This document shows, piece after piece, positions 35,117-44,692 of a DNA stretch of 64,000 nucleotides. Under the pieces are notes generated by a model. It was not told the DNA's origin, ran no database searches, and saw only the letters and a list, made by a program, of their open reading frames with translations. Source of the stretch: Klebsiella spallanzanii (GTDB lineage: Bacteria; Pseudomonadota; Gammaproteobacteria; Enterobacterales; Enterobacteriaceae); NCBI RefSeq assembly GCF_902158555.1, contig NZ_CABGGS010000001.1, positions 186,001 through 250,000 on the forward strand, in the 5' to 3' direction. The position numbers and the translations under genes are program-made. Within the stretch, counting starts at the first letter, position 1. The number at the start of each line of letters is the position of its first letter.

Positions 35117-38100
35117 TTAAGCGACGTCGCCGGGGTAGATAGCGTCGTCGTAGCTGTAGAAAATTTCTTTATATTCCGGGGCGGTGACCTGACATGTGCA
35201 GTCATCAGACGGGACTATTTCCTGAACAATACCGTGCCGGGCCCCCTTCTCACTGTCACAAAACAACAGGCGCGGTAATTCAACATCCGGATCATCCATT
35301 ATCCAGTCTTCCGGGTGCAGATCGTCGTTGTACGGTATAGTAAGGGTGAAGTCATCGATACGTGTCGGCGTTAACAAGCGAGTTGACGGCCGCCCTCCCT
35401 GAAACTGAATCCAGCAGCGCGGGTTAGCATAGCTCCAGTCCAGAGGCTCAGTAACATTCAGCGTAATAACATCATCGTCATATATCATTCCCTCAATCAG
35501 GCAGCTTATCGTCTTCCCGGTGAGAATATCGTCAGCGAGAATGATGCGATCGCCAAACTGATAGCACCAGCCCAGCAACTCTGTTGTACAGTCATAGGTT
35601 TTGCGCTGATGCAGATATTTCATCAGCCTGCGCATTCCTATCCTGTACGCACGATCCGCGCTCATTGCTGCGTCAAGGGTGTATGATTCGACTTTTCGGG
35701 GTACCGGGTTGTCATCGGTTCGGCATTGCACCGTTTCTTCGGCCCATCTGATGGGGTTGATGTATTTCACATCCACGCCATCATAGTCGTCGTCCGTCCG
35801 CGCCCTGAAATTCGTCTGCATATCCCCCACGGTATCCTGTGGAGTGATGATGCCAGACCAGCTTTTGATACCTTCCCGGCCCGCAGACAAAAGCCCGTCA
35901 GAAAGCAGAAAATACCCCATCCCGGCTTCGGTTATCTTGTCAAAGATGTCCTTCGCGGAGGTGCTGTCACTGACCGCCTGATAATCAAAATATTCCCCTC
36001 TCGGCGTCCACCAGGTTGACTCCAGCATGTTGATGGTGTCTGTGTCGATCTGGCTGTCGCTGTAGCCAAGGCTGCGGGCAAGGTGGAAGAAAGCGCCGCT
36101 GATGGTTCTGTCTCCGCCACTATCGTAGTTTCTGGTAGCCACAACATTCACCCGGCGATCAGACTGTGCGGCCAGTTTTCCACCTGTTTCGACCGTTACT
36201 CCCCAGGTGGTAACGCCTGCATAGGATGTCGGTCGGTTCAGAAGTCTGCCACTTAAAGCCTGCCAGTACATATTATCCCGGCAGTTATTCTCTCCCTGTT
36301 CGTTTGTGCGCCGACAGCGAACCTCAACAAGTGAAGGCTCAGATAACGTGATCCGCTCAGTGAATCCAAGACCGTTTATATTAAGCAGGCGGTAGCTCCC
36401 CTTATGCGTGACCCATGATCCACCTGAATCGTATGCCCGATACTGAATCTCCCAGTAAACCGTCCGGGGGCCTTTGCTACCACTTTTGGTAAACCAACAG
36501 AGGCCGTTAGGGAATGAGAAATTCACTTCGAACATGTCAATCTTCTCGTTTGACGGACACGCAAGGAATGGCCCCATCCAGCGATCGTTATCGTTTATGC
36601 CTGTAACAACATAATCGACCATCGTGCGGGAGTTAAACCCAGGCCAGGTGGTATCAACAACACCATTAATGAGACGGGCAAGGGTTGCGGTCGTACCGTC
36701 AGTCGTCACAACCTGATACTCGTTACCGCGATGCGCCAGCGTCAGACGCTGTGTGCCATCAGGCACCCCGGAAAATGCGGTACCCGTCGCGCTGTTATAA
36801 GCCAGCGTAACATTAGCGATTACGGCAGCACTGCCACCACTTGATGCTGAACCACTGGTGTAAGCCGGTGCATCACCGAACACAGTGACAGGAAGTGAGG
36901 TTGAGGTAATTGCGCCACCGACGAACGGGCTGGAGGCTTCCGTAATCGTTACGGTTCCGCCATTATCCTGCGCAACAAGCCCCGATCCTGTTAACCCTTC
37001 AGTAATCACAGCCAGCAGGCCGGACATGTTCACATAATTTGTGACCAGCGAAACAGAATACGTCTCTCCCTGCCAGGTCACTTTAAACGTGGTGCTGTCC
37101 ATTGAAAAATCGTAGGTGATCGGCGCTGCACTGGACTGAACTCTGGCGGCACTGCCACCCTCACCTGGTACCGCATCCTGACCCGGCGTGTAGGATGCAA
37201 TCACCAGATCATAATCAACCCCGTTGAAACTCAGCGTCACGGGCATACCCACGTCCGGGGCGATTTCCGTCAGTATCGGGCTGGAAAATACGCTGTAACC
37301 TGATGACGTGGACATGAGGTAGTTTGTCGGCGCTTTAATTTCGACAATCGTTCCCTCCACCCAGCTATCAGGAAGTTTATTCTCGTCAGCATCCTCATCG
37401 TCATCATCGTCCCTGTCGAGACCTGTGAACGTCACGGCGATACCGGAAACTGTCATGCTGTCTGCGATGATATCTTCCGACTCAGGGGAGGTCTGGCCCA
37501 GATCTAACCCGGCCCCGCTGGATGTTCCTCCCACCTCTGTAGAGTTGAACCAGTTTTCACTGCGCCGGTCACCGGAAACATCAGCTCCGGGTGGATATAC
37601 GGTATCGCTGAAACCGTCCCCGAGTGATAACACTGGCGTTTCGCCCACGCGCTTATCACCGCCAGTAAAGGAAAAGCTACCCTGGCCAACGCACAGGAAC
37701 ATTTCGACGGTCATCCTGGTCGGGTCATCAGGATCGAAACGGGTCACCGGCTGCACCAGATAATCCGGGTAAATCCGGTTTTTTCCGAAAGCCTCCAGGA
37801 TGGGGTCGCCGAGTCGCGCGGTGTTGGCTTTGGCTGGGTTCAGGTCCAGCGAGCGTCCCGTACTGGATGAGAAACTGTTAACCCCGAGTTTAGGACCGAA
37901 AAACAGTGAGTACGCTGCGGAGGCGACGGATACCGCAACCGACACCCACATGGCAATCTCCAGCCCTGTACCATAGGGAACAGGGTACATTCTGATATCG
38001 CTGTCGGGTTTCAGACGGCAAAGCGGCCATTCTTCCGGGGGGACGGGTTGCCCGTTAAGCTCAACGACCACAGGATGTTTCCGATCCTGGCTGTAACTGG

Positions 38101-38200
38101 GTACGTTTTTCTTCATCCATTGATGAATCGTTAAATAGCCATGTTCGTGTGTTTCAAGCGGTTCTCCGGGCAACCGGGAGGGGTAAATTCTGATGGTCAT
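35117..38200 (-). CDS. Tail tip / host specificity protein (J-like)
   Basis: Large baseplate-hub protein of 1027 residues at the end of the tail tube, positioned like lambda J after the K-type protease. The N-terminal ubiquitin-like region is followed by a hydrophobic segment (IAMWVSVAVSVASAAYSLFF). Hub-type domains and an acidic DRDDDDDEDADEN linker lie near residue 270. It lacks the long fibronectin-rich C-terminus of lambda J, leaving host recognition to the separate spike. Its start overlaps the end of the K-like gene (ATGA). Confidence 0.8.
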   Translation of the reverse strand: MTIRIYPSRLPGEPLETHEHGYLTIHQWMKKNVPSYSQDRKHPVVVELNGQPVPPEEWPLCRLKPDSDIRMYPVPYGTGLEIAMWVSVAVSVASAAYSLFFGPKLGVNSFSSSTGRSLDLNPAKANTARLGDPILEAFGKNRIYPDYLVQPVTRFDPDDPTRMTVEMFLCVGQGSFSFTGGDKRVGETPVLSLGDGFSDTVYPPGADVSGDRRSENWFNSTEVGGTSSGAGLDLGQTSPESEDIIADSMTVSGIAVTFTGLDRDDDDDEDADENKLPDSWVEGTIVEIKAPTNYLMSTSSGYSVFSSPILTEIAPDVGMPVTLSFNGVDYDLVIASYTPGQDAVPGEGGSAARVQSSAAPITYDFSMDSTTFKVTWQGETYSVSLVTNYVNMSGLLAVITEGLTGSGLVAQDNGGTVTITEASSPFVGGAITSTSLPVTVFGDAPAYTSGSASSGGSAAVIANVTLAYNSATGTAFSGVPDGTQRLTLAHRGNEYQVVTTDGTTATLARLINGVVDTTWPGFNSRTMVDYVVTGINDNDRWMGPFLACPSNEKIDMFEVNFSFPNGLCWFTKSGSKGPRTVYWEIQYRAYDSGGSWVTHKGSYRLLNINGLGFTERITLSEPSLVEVRCRRTNEQGENNCRDNMYWQALSGRLLNRPTSYAGVTTWGVTVETGGKLAAQSDRRVNVVATRNYDSGGDRTISGAFFHLARSLGYSDSQIDTDTINMLESTWWTPRGEYFDYQAVSDSTSAKDIFDKITEAGMGYFLLSDGLLSAGREGIKSWSGIITPQDTVGDMQTNFRARTDDDYDGVDVKYINPIRWAEETVQCRTDDNPVPRKVESYTLDAAMSADRAYRIGMRRLMKYLHQRKTYDCTTELLGWCYQFGDRIILADDILTGKTISCLIEGMIYDDDVITLNVTEPLDWSYANPRCWIQFQGGRPSTRLLTPTRIDDFTLTIPYNDDLHPEDWIMDDPDVELPRLLFCDSEKGARHGIVQEIVPSDDCTCQVTAPEYKEIFYSYDDAIYPGDVA

Positions 38201-38577
38201 TGCCAGAACTCCACACGGTTAAAGCGGCGTATAAATCGCGCCAGCGGCAGAAAAGTAACGTTAGCGCCGGGATTGCACTCAGCAACCTGCAACTGACCAT
38301 CTAGCAGAACGACGATCCCGACGTGTGTCACCGTTGAGCCTGAATAACATGCCACGCCAGCGCCCACGCAGGGTTCGCAGCGACTCAGCGATTTCATAAA
38401 CTTTCTGGCCTCCCTGTCGAGACCGCCTTCGTCTTTTGTCACTCCGGCAAAATCCGGCCATGGTGGTAGTACAAGGTCACGGCGGATTTCATTAATAATG
38501 CCGAAACAGTCAAGTTCAGGGTAAACGCGACCGCCCTTCAGCCAGGTGACTGAACGGTATTTATCAGAATTGAACAT
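38197..38577 (-). CDS. NlpC/P60-type tail assembly protein (K-like)
   Basis: C40-family cysteine peptidase of 126 residues, the counterpart of the C-terminal domain of lambda K. Catalytic Cys is in ELDCFG (about residue 24) and His in THVGIVV. ECNPG carries the third polar residue. It probably trims peptidoglycan during DNA entry or acts in tail-tip assembly. It overlaps the tip gene by 4 nt. Confidence 0.82.
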   Translation of the reverse strand: MFNSDKYRSVTWLKGGRVYPELDCFGIINEIRRDLVLPPWPDFAGVTKDEGGLDREARKFMKSLSRCEPCVGAGVACYSGSTVTHVGIVVLLDGQLQVAECNPGANVTFLPLARFIRRFNRVEFWQ

Positions 38578-38586
38578 AGAGAAACC

Positions 38587-39072
38587 TCAGGAGGACATGT
38601 AACGGAGTCCGGGGTGCTCAGCCAGGTTGAAGCGCAGGCGGGGCCAGGCTGTTTTCAGGATATCCATATACCCTGCTGTCAGTTGAACCGCGCTGGCCGT
38701 CCAGCTTCCCGACTTCACATCAAGCGTATAGGGTGCTGCAGCGGGCGCAGAAAGGTCAGAGGAAATGTACCGTCGATAAGTCAGCGTTGCCGATTTCATT
38801 TCATCCAGAATTTTGTCAATCGCGCCGGATACCACGCCGTCAATATTGCTGAGGGAAAACTTCAGGTCCTGGGTGCCGTCCGCATTTCTGGCTGGTAATG
38901 CGATTTCAACTGCGCATCCCTCGAAAGTCGCCTCCTGTCCATTTTCAAGCGTGACGGTAACATCATCCCATCCGCGTGTTATCCAGTATTTCTCATCTCC
39001 GGCCGTGATTTGCAGCGTATCGTGGATAACTTCAGAGCCGCTGCTGGCATAAAGGCGCTCAAGAATCGTCAT
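38587..39072 (-). CDS. Phage tail protein, DUF1833-like (L-like position)
   Basis: Protein of 161 residues in the minor tail L position, between M-like and K-like genes. It contains ALPARNADGTQDLKFSLSNIDG and a conserved ATLTYRRYISSDLSAP block typical of DUF1833. Its start overlaps the preceding gene by 14 nt. It is a likely tail-tip structural component. Unlike lambda L, no Fe-S cysteine cluster is present. Confidence 0.72.
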   Translation of the reverse strand: MTILERLYASSGSEVIHDTLQITAGDEKYWITRGWDDVTVTLENGQEATFEGCAVEIALPARNADGTQDLKFSLSNIDGVVSGAIDKILDEMKSATLTYRRYISSDLSAPAAAPYTLDVKSGSWTASAVQLTAGYMDILKTAWPRLRFNLAEHPGLRYMSS

Positions 39073-39532
39073 TTTTTGGCCACTCTTTATTCAGTGCGAT
39101 ATCGAGTAATGACTGACCAGCGAGCCATTCCGGATAATTGCCCCACCCGGCAGGCGGTAACGGACGCTCCCACAATTCCAGCATTGCGCTGTACTGCCAG
39201 TATTTTGGTGCGACCAGCGTCGGTCCTTCGTAAATATCAACAAATCTGGCCTTGTAGGGCTTTACTCCGATTGGTGTCTGGAGTTTAAGATAAAACCAGG
39301 ACTGACCGTCTTTCAGTGCATCCCGGAAAAAAGCCTCAAACACCTGCGCCAGCGCATCAGTCTGAAAAATCCATTTCACTGATGCCTGGGTGGGTGTTGA
39401 GGTGTATCGCCGCCGCTGCCTTGCGCGACCGGATGTCATTTCCGTTCGCAGTAAAGGTGATGTGGGCTTAAAACCGTACCCGTCCATAAGTGGCATGGGC
39501 AGGTACTCATCCGGATAGATAATATCCGCCAT
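39059..39532 (-). CDS. Minor tail protein (M-like position)
   Basis: Protein of 157 residues directly downstream of the tape measure gene, the position of lambda M. It contains a conserved RRRYTSTPTQASVKWIF block and many aromatic residues (YWQYSAMLELWERP). It probably forms the distal tail ring that connects the tube to the tip. The assignment rests on position and general pattern. Confidence 0.72.
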   Translation of the reverse strand: MADIIYPDEYLPMPLMDGYGFKPTSPLLRTEMTSGRARQRRRYTSTPTQASVKWIFQTDALAQVFEAFFRDALKDGQSWFYLKLQTPIGVKPYKARFVDIYEGPTLVAPKYWQYSAMLELWERPLPPAGWGNYPEWLAGQSLLDIALNKEWPKNDDS

Positions 39533-39553
39533 TAACTTTCCCTCCGGGCTGGT

Positions 39554-42500
39554 CTATTGCGGTTTTTTGGACTGAAGGTTGGAATAAAGTGCTTTACCGA
39601 AAGCCTTTTGGGGATTGTTTATGTCGCTCGTCAGTTCAGATTTTATCTGCTTAGCCAGGCGGCGACCGTGGGCATCCATTGTCTGCATCATCACATCATC
39701 AGGTTTACCCGTCAGGTAGTAATTGACGTTGGTGTCTCCCATAGAAAGTAATTTTCTTTCCTGCTGCTGCCTTGCTGCGTCCTGGACTGCTGGTGACTCA
39801 CGTCCAACCGCACGAACCCCCAGCGAACCATCAGCACCACGGGTAAGCGGCATAATTGCTTCCGGACCAGCTTCACCGAACACGCCCGCGCCTTTCGCAA
39901 AGGCAAAATACTGCGGAGTGCTGTATACGCCGCCGCTATAGGCAGAAAGCGACGGGGAATCGTAGACACCGCCGAGGGCGTTGAAGGAAAAAGACGATCC
40001 GAAACTTTGCAATGCAGTTCCACTACTTGCAGCTCCACTTGCTCCACCAAAAAGACTACCGAACATCCCACCAGCACCACCGCCGAACGACGCCATAATC
40101 GCTTTGGTGATTAACGCTTGCGTTGCCATCTGGATCAACGTCTGAATCACCGTTTCACCCAGAGAACTGAAGATATTCGACATCCCTTCCTTGAACGAAG
40201 TCGCACCCGTCAGAACACTGGTCAGGTTATTGGAAATGGAGTTCGTGGTGTTATTGAGAATCTCGCTGGTCGCTGATGCAGCCATTGAACTGAGGTCAGC
40301 AGCCTGATCGGCGTAGTTCATCAGTGAATCGCTGATCCCCGCCCGCCAGTCTGACTGCTGTTCATCGGTTTTCTTGTAGTAGTCCTCCTGAATCTGGAGC
40401 CGCTCAGAAAGCGCCGCCTGAAGCGCTTCCGTTTGCTGTTTGTACAGGTCCTCAGAAATTTGCTTCTTGTTAAAGTCACGCTGAAGCTCATCCTGTTGCT
40501 TACGGAAGTCAGTGCGAATATCCGCCATTTCCTTCATGCGGTCGCGGGCCTTATCCCCCATCCCCGCACCAAGAAAATCAATATTCCCCCGGTCACGCGC
40601 AGCAGCATTACTGTCAGCCAGCCCCTCACGGAAGGTTTTTAACTGTTCAGCAATGTTTTTCTGATCGATTAGCGCAGCGTTATGCAGAAGGGTTTCTTTT
40701 TTAGCTTGATCGAGTGAGGCTAACTCCCCCTGAACTATCTGATATTTTATTTTTGCCAGTTCATTGCTTTGTCCGGCGAGTGCAATCTGTTCTTCTTGTT
40801 GTTTAACAATGCGGGTATATGTATCTTCCGTTTTTTCTTCCTGGCTTTTACCTCGACTTTTCTTATTGGAGTCACGTAATTCCTGAAGCTTCCTCTCACT
40901 ATCAACAGCATAATTTATATATTTCTCGTATTGTCCTGCCGGAAGATTTAAGTCTGAAGCTTCAAATTGGGCCTGTCGCCTTGCTCGCTCAACTCCGCTC
41001 AAACCAGCAAGTTCTGCCTGCTGCTTTGCTCTATCCATTGCGGATTGTTGCTTAGAATCAAGTCCGGGCAGGACAGGGCCTTGATAAGCCTGGGTTGCTA
41101 AGACAGCTTGCCGAGTAACTTTATTAAGCCTGTCGTACATATCTGCCAGAGAACTAACAGCGCCTGTCATTTCAACTGTCTTGCTAATTGCGGCATTTGT
41201 AATATCAATAATTAAATCTTGCGTCTGCTGGCGTTTTTTGAGCATTAATTCAAGCTTGCCTTCTTCAACGGCTAATTCAGAAGCAAAAATTCCTGCTTTT
41301 TCAGTTGCATCGTTATATAGCCAGGTCCCTTCAGTAGCTGCCTTAGCGGCCTGTCTGGCGTTATAAAGTTGATTAGAAAGCTCCGCTACCTTCTGTTTCT
41401 GTTTATCAATATTATAATCTTGAGCATCAATGGAGAGATTTGCTTGCCCCAAATTAGCTGATATTTGTGTCTGAGACATAGATTTAAGACTGTCTCTTAC
41501 TTGATCCAAAGTATCAGCATATTGCACAGCCGATGCGCGAGCTTGCTCTTGACGTTGGTAAATCGTATACCATGCTCCAGCACCTAACATCAAAACACCG
41601 GGAATACCGCCGACTAAAGAAAGTAGTCCGGCCGCCCCGTTTTTTACTAATCCTAAAGCAGAGGTGGTTTTATTAAGCGCCTCTTGAGAGGCCCTAACGG
41701 TTATATTTGATTGTACTAGAGCAGCATTAGCCGTTATCATCGCACGGCGCTTTGAAATTGCATTCTGAGTTGCTGTAGCTTCGGTATTAGTATTTTTGGC
41801 TAATTCTAATTCACTTTGTGCTAATTGATAAGCCCTTTCAGCTGCAATAGCATCAGCAACAGCTTTTCTTTGAGATTGAGTAGCCGATTGTGACCGCGCA
41901 GCAGCCAAAGCTATTTCATTCTTCCTAGCATCAAGAATATTCCCTGTTTGAGTGCCAATATTTCCTACAATCCCCCCAAAATACTTAGCCCCGCCAATTG
42001 CCGCCAATGCTCCAGCAGCTGTTGCAACCGTGTCAATGTTATTCGCCACAGAATTGAGAACGCCCACAAGAGTGGTTGTAGCTCCGGTAGCTTCATTAGC
42101 TCCGCCAACCCAAGCCAAGAATGCATTCTCGATTTTAGTCGTAGCAGCCGAAACCGTTTGAGGCATTGCTTCATATTCTTTCCTGAGCGTACCTAATTGA
42201 CTAACTAACGCAGGAACAACCTTATCTGAAGTTAAAAGCCCTTGATCAGCCATCGCCTTTAGGTCTTTTCTTGCCACTCCCATTCCGGAAGCCAAGGCAC
42301 GGATGACTCGATCTCCATTTTCGTTTACAGAATTGAATTCCTCACCACGAAGAACTCCTTGAGCTAGCGCTTGGCTAAATTGAGTAATCACTGAACTTGC
42401 TTCGGATGAGCTTGCTCCAGATAGCTTTAATCCAGTTGATATTGCTTCTGTAACTTTCAGTACTTCCTGCGAACTATACCCATATTCTCTCATAGATGCA

Positions 42501-42910
42501 GCTGAGCGCGAAAATAAAGCTGCGTTATCAGAGAAAGCTGTACCTGTCCTCTGACTAATTTCCATTAAAGCATTTTGAGACGCTTTGAAGTCATCAGTAG
42601 ATTGCGAGGCTTGTTTCAGCCTTGCATTAACAGAACTCCATTCATCGGCGAGGTTTATCAAATGCCCGGTAGCAAATGCGCCCGCAAAAGCCCCAGCCAT
42701 TCCAATGGCAGATGATTTTGCCGAGTTCATTTGATTTGTTAACTCAGAAATAGCTCTTTTTGTTTCTCTTGAGGCCGCTGCTGCTTGGCGACCACCTGAT
42801 TGCATTATCTTATAATAATCATTGCCCATTCTAGAGGCGCGAGATATTTCAGTCTGAAACGATTGAGAATTAGCAGATATTTTTATAATTAACTCACGGA
42901 GAGTAGCCAT
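39554..42910 (-). CDS. Tail tape measure protein
   Basis: Longest tail gene, 1118 residues, which fixes tail length and is ejected into the host. The N-terminal tape-measure domain (about 60-260) contains GTAFSDNAALFSRSAASMRE and VNENGDRVIRALASG. Long coiled-coil stretches (about 330-400, 480-560 and 800-860) and hydrophobic segments near residues 430-450 follow. The C-terminal part is Gly/Ala/Phe-rich (FGGGAGGMFGSLFGGASG), with GEAGPEAIMPLTRG, a motif common near tape measure C-termini. The N-terminal half is more AT-rich than its neighbours, suggesting mosaic exchange. Confidence 0.92.
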   Translation of the reverse strand: MATLRELIIKISANSQSFQTEISRASRMGNDYYKIMQSGGRQAAAASRETKRAISELTNQMNSAKSSAIGMAGAFAGAFATGHLINLADEWSSVNARLKQASQSTDDFKASQNALMEISQRTGTAFSDNAALFSRSAASMREYGYSSQEVLKVTEAISTGLKLSGASSSEASSVITQFSQALAQGVLRGEEFNSVNENGDRVIRALASGMGVARKDLKAMADQGLLTSDKVVPALVSQLGTLRKEYEAMPQTVSAATTKIENAFLAWVGGANEATGATTTLVGVLNSVANNIDTVATAAGALAAIGGAKYFGGIVGNIGTQTGNILDARKNEIALAAARSQSATQSQRKAVADAIAAERAYQLAQSELELAKNTNTEATATQNAISKRRAMITANAALVQSNITVRASQEALNKTTSALGLVKNGAAGLLSLVGGIPGVLMLGAGAWYTIYQRQEQARASAVQYADTLDQVRDSLKSMSQTQISANLGQANLSIDAQDYNIDKQKQKVAELSNQLYNARQAAKAATEGTWLYNDATEKAGIFASELAVEEGKLELMLKKRQQTQDLIIDITNAAISKTVEMTGAVSSLADMYDRLNKVTRQAVLATQAYQGPVLPGLDSKQQSAMDRAKQQAELAGLSGVERARRQAQFEASDLNLPAGQYEKYINYAVDSERKLQELRDSNKKSRGKSQEEKTEDTYTRIVKQQEEQIALAGQSNELAKIKYQIVQGELASLDQAKKETLLHNAALIDQKNIAEQLKTFREGLADSNAAARDRGNIDFLGAGMGDKARDRMKEMADIRTDFRKQQDELQRDFNKKQISEDLYKQQTEALQAALSERLQIQEDYYKKTDEQQSDWRAGISDSLMNYADQAADLSSMAASATSEILNNTTNSISNNLTSVLTGATSFKEGMSNIFSSLGETVIQTLIQMATQALITKAIMASFGGGAGGMFGSLFGGASGAASSGTALQSFGSSFSFNALGGVYDSPSLSAYSGGVYSTPQYFAFAKGAGVFGEAGPEAIMPLTRGADGSLGVRAVGRESPAVQDAARQQQERKLLSMGDTNVNYYLTGKPDDVMMQTMDAHGRRLAKQIKSELTSDINNPQKAFGKALYSNLQSKKPQ

Positions 42911-42920
42911 ACATCACCTA

Positions 42921-42946
42921 ATAAAACACCCCGCGTTTGCGGGGCT
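42921..42946 (-). terminator. Hairpin before the tape measure gene
   Basis: CCCCGC and GCGGGG form a 6-bp GC stem with a 4-nt loop; on the minus strand TGTTTTATT follows. Within a Q-antiterminated late operon it would act only on stray transcripts. Confidence 0.5.
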
Positions 42947-42951
42947 TTAGT

Positions 42952-43137
42952 TTAAGTGTTTTTATTTTGATGGGCTATTTGTATTAACAAATCAATTTGT
43001 GCATCTTGCTTTTTATTTATTTCCTGCAAGGCAGCTACCTGATCATTAGCTCTTACACTAAAACGAATCAAATAAAAAACAATAATAATATTAATTAGCC
43101 AACCAAAAACACCAAAGACTACGAATAACGGTTCCAT
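42952..43137 (-). CDS. Small membrane protein of the tail region
   Basis: Unrecognised 61-residue protein with one strongly hydrophobic N-terminal segment (LFVVFGVFGWLINIIIVFYLI, about residues 4-24) and a polar helix that could form a coiled coil (AALQEINKKQDAQIDLLIQIA). It lies between the chaperone T-like gene and the tape measure. It is much AT-richer than neighbours, so it is probably a moron. Possible roles include superinfection exclusion, but nothing shows this directly. Confidence 0.5.
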   Translation of the reverse strand: MEPLFVVFGVFGWLINIIIVFYLIRFSVRANDQVAALQEINKKQDAQIDLLIQIAHQNKNT

Positions 43138-43187
43138 AACGCCTCCCCATGTATTTGGCGATATCCTAAACCGTCACGCATGTATTG

Positions 43188-43493
43188 TCACTGAGAAGCC
43201 GCGAGCAAAGCGGCCTCTAATCCCGCAAAAGGATCGCCGCTGTCGCTTGCCTCGTCCTCTTCTGCGCTCCACTGAAGCTGTGCGTCTTCAATGGTGACTT
43301 TACCGCCCTGCGCCCCGTAGATCGCTGAAACCAGCTGAGCATTGAGAATATCGCCACGGATATCACCGATCGGGCTGATACGGTCGTATTCAGCCCACAT
43401 CCTGAATTCTCCGACCGTCATGGTTTGTCGCAGTTCGCCCAGCGTGCGGCCCATCCGGAGCGCCAGCGCCATCAGGAACTGCATGCCAGGCAT
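43188..43493 (-). CDS. Tail assembly chaperone, T-like (DUF4035)
   Basis: Small protein of 101 residues in the lambda T position. Lambda T is made only as a frameshift fusion to G. The block GRTLGELRQTMTVGEFRMWAEY is typical of DUF4035 proteins. It starts 2 bp after the G-like stop, in the -1 frame, and the -1 frame stays open for six codons before the ATG. It probably binds the tape measure and recruits tail tube subunits. Confidence 0.75.
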   Translation of the reverse strand: MPGMQFLMALALRMGRTLGELRQTMTVGEFRMWAEYDRISPIGDIRGDILNAQLVSAIYGAQGGKVTIEDAQLQWSAEEDEASDSGDPFAGLEAALLAASQ

Positions 43494-43495
43494 TT

Positions 43496-43900
43496 TTACT
43501 TTGCTTTGGCATCATCCGCGTCACGAACAAGATCGAGCGACTGTTTCAACAACCGGGAATGGATGGGCCCGTAAATCGCTTCAACCTGCTCGGTATCATC
43601 GACGGTGAAAACGTACTGCAGGTCGGTATCCAGCAGAATATCAATGAAGAGTGTGACATCTGCCCGCATCGTGCGGAACGCGCGTTCTGAAGGGGTCAGT
43701 TCTGGCACCTCTGCCGCTTCCTGCCCTTCCGGTAGTTTTGGTTGTTCCGGGCTGGCAATACCCTGCCAGCGAATCCAGGCTTCAGCCGATGGTTCACGAA
43801 TGATAACTTTGGCGTTTTCCCACTCCGGAACGGTGACTTCTTTTTTACGAAAACCCGCCATCGGGGCCAGTGCCAGCGCTTTAAGATTCTGTTTTGACAT
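43496..43900 (-). CDS. Tail assembly chaperone, G-like
   Basis: Protein of 134 residues in the lambda G position between the tube gene and the tape measure. It contains ENAKVIIREPSAEAWIRW and a helical C-terminus ending RDADDAKAK. It coats the tape measure during assembly. Near the stop, the sequence GCCAAAGCAAAG could allow -1 slippage onto the T frame, but it is not the classic XXXYYYZ heptamer. Confidence 0.75.
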   Translation of the reverse strand: MSKQNLKALALAPMAGFRKKEVTVPEWENAKVIIREPSAEAWIRWQGIASPEQPKLPEGQEAAEVPELTPSERAFRTMRADVTLFIDILLDTDLQYVFTVDDTEQVEAIYGPIHSRLLKQSLDLVRDADDAKAK

Positions 43901-43930
43901 TAAGTGTATCGCCGGTCTCCCGGCGCTCCG

Positions 43931-44635
43931 TTAATTAATGGTGACGGTGTGGTCAGCAGAGGTGATAACAGTGCCATCGGCATCGGTGACGACGCAGGAA
44001 TAAACCCCGGCATCGCCTGAATCCACTCCGGACTGACTGAATGTTGCCCCTGTTTGCCCACTGAAAACCACTGCGTCTTTTTTCCAGACGTAGGTATAAG
44101 GCTCCGTACCGCCCTGAACCACCACGCCCATGGTCAGGGTGCCTCCGGCCGCCACTGTCTGCGATGCGGGAAGGTCTGCCGCGAAAGACAGGATCCCCGG
44201 GGCATTAATATTGGTTGGCTTGCCTTTCAGACGCAGGGAGAACGTCGCAGCAACGACGCTGTTGACCTGCGCATCCCAGGTGTGTTGACGCACCTCGGCC
44301 CGAAACAGAAAGCCATTACCGGACGGGAATACAATTTTGAAACCATAAATTTCATCATTGTCATAGGCTTCACGCAGGGCATCCTGTCCGGGATTGCGTG
44401 AGAAGTTACCGGACATTGACATCTCATGTGGTGCCGAAAGTCCGTTGATATTCTCCGTTTCCTCTGAGCAGAGCGTGGTCACGTCAATATCGTTTTTCTG
44501 CCCTGCGGTGAAGCTGGCCTGTTTGATTGCGCAGCTGAGATTCAACCAGATTGCCGTGCCCAGCTCTTCCGCCGTCACGGGTCGGGAGGTAATCATTACC
44601 ACCGTTTTTTTAGTGCGTTCGACTTGCGCTGTCAT
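43931..44635 (-). CDS. Major tail tube protein (V-like) with C-terminal Ig-like domain
   Basis: Subunit of the tail tube, 234 residues. The N-terminal two thirds form the tube fold, and the C-terminal 85 residues form an immunoglobulin-like domain (AAGGTLTMGVVVQGGTEPYTY, then GDAGVYSCVVTDADG). Lambda V also ends in such a domain, which projects from the tail surface and may bind cell-surface glycans. The start at 44635 has GGAGA 6 nt upstream; an ATG four codons earlier is less likely. Confidence 0.85.
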   Translation of the reverse strand: MTAQVERTKKTVVMITSRPVTAEELGTAIWLNLSCAIKQASFTAGQKNDIDVTTLCSEETENINGLSAPHEMSMSGNFSRNPGQDALREAYDNDEIYGFKIVFPSGNGFLFRAEVRQHTWDAQVNSVVAATFSLRLKGKPTNINAPGILSFAADLPASQTVAAGGTLTMGVVVQGGTEPYTYVWKKDAVVFSGQTGATFSQSGVDSGDAGVYSCVVTDADGTVITSADHTVTIN

Positions 44636-44645
44636 TTCGGTCTCC

Positions 44646-44674
44646 AAAAAAAGAAACCCGCCAGCGGCGGGTTG
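44646..44674 (-). terminator. Terminator before the tail tube gene
   Basis: On the minus strand AACCCGCC and GGCGGGTT form a perfect 8-bp stem with a 3-nt loop, followed by TCTTTTTTT. It is a strong intrinsic terminator inside the late operon and sits 11 bp before the tube start, so it could also shape the tube mRNA 5' end. Confidence 0.7.
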
Positions 44675-44692
44675 GGGGATTCAGTTAAAACG

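Noticed and set aside
42929..42944. Hairpin CCCCGC/GCGGGG as a riboswitch or RNA gene
   Set aside because: It is a simple terminator-like stem in a late operon with no further conserved structure.
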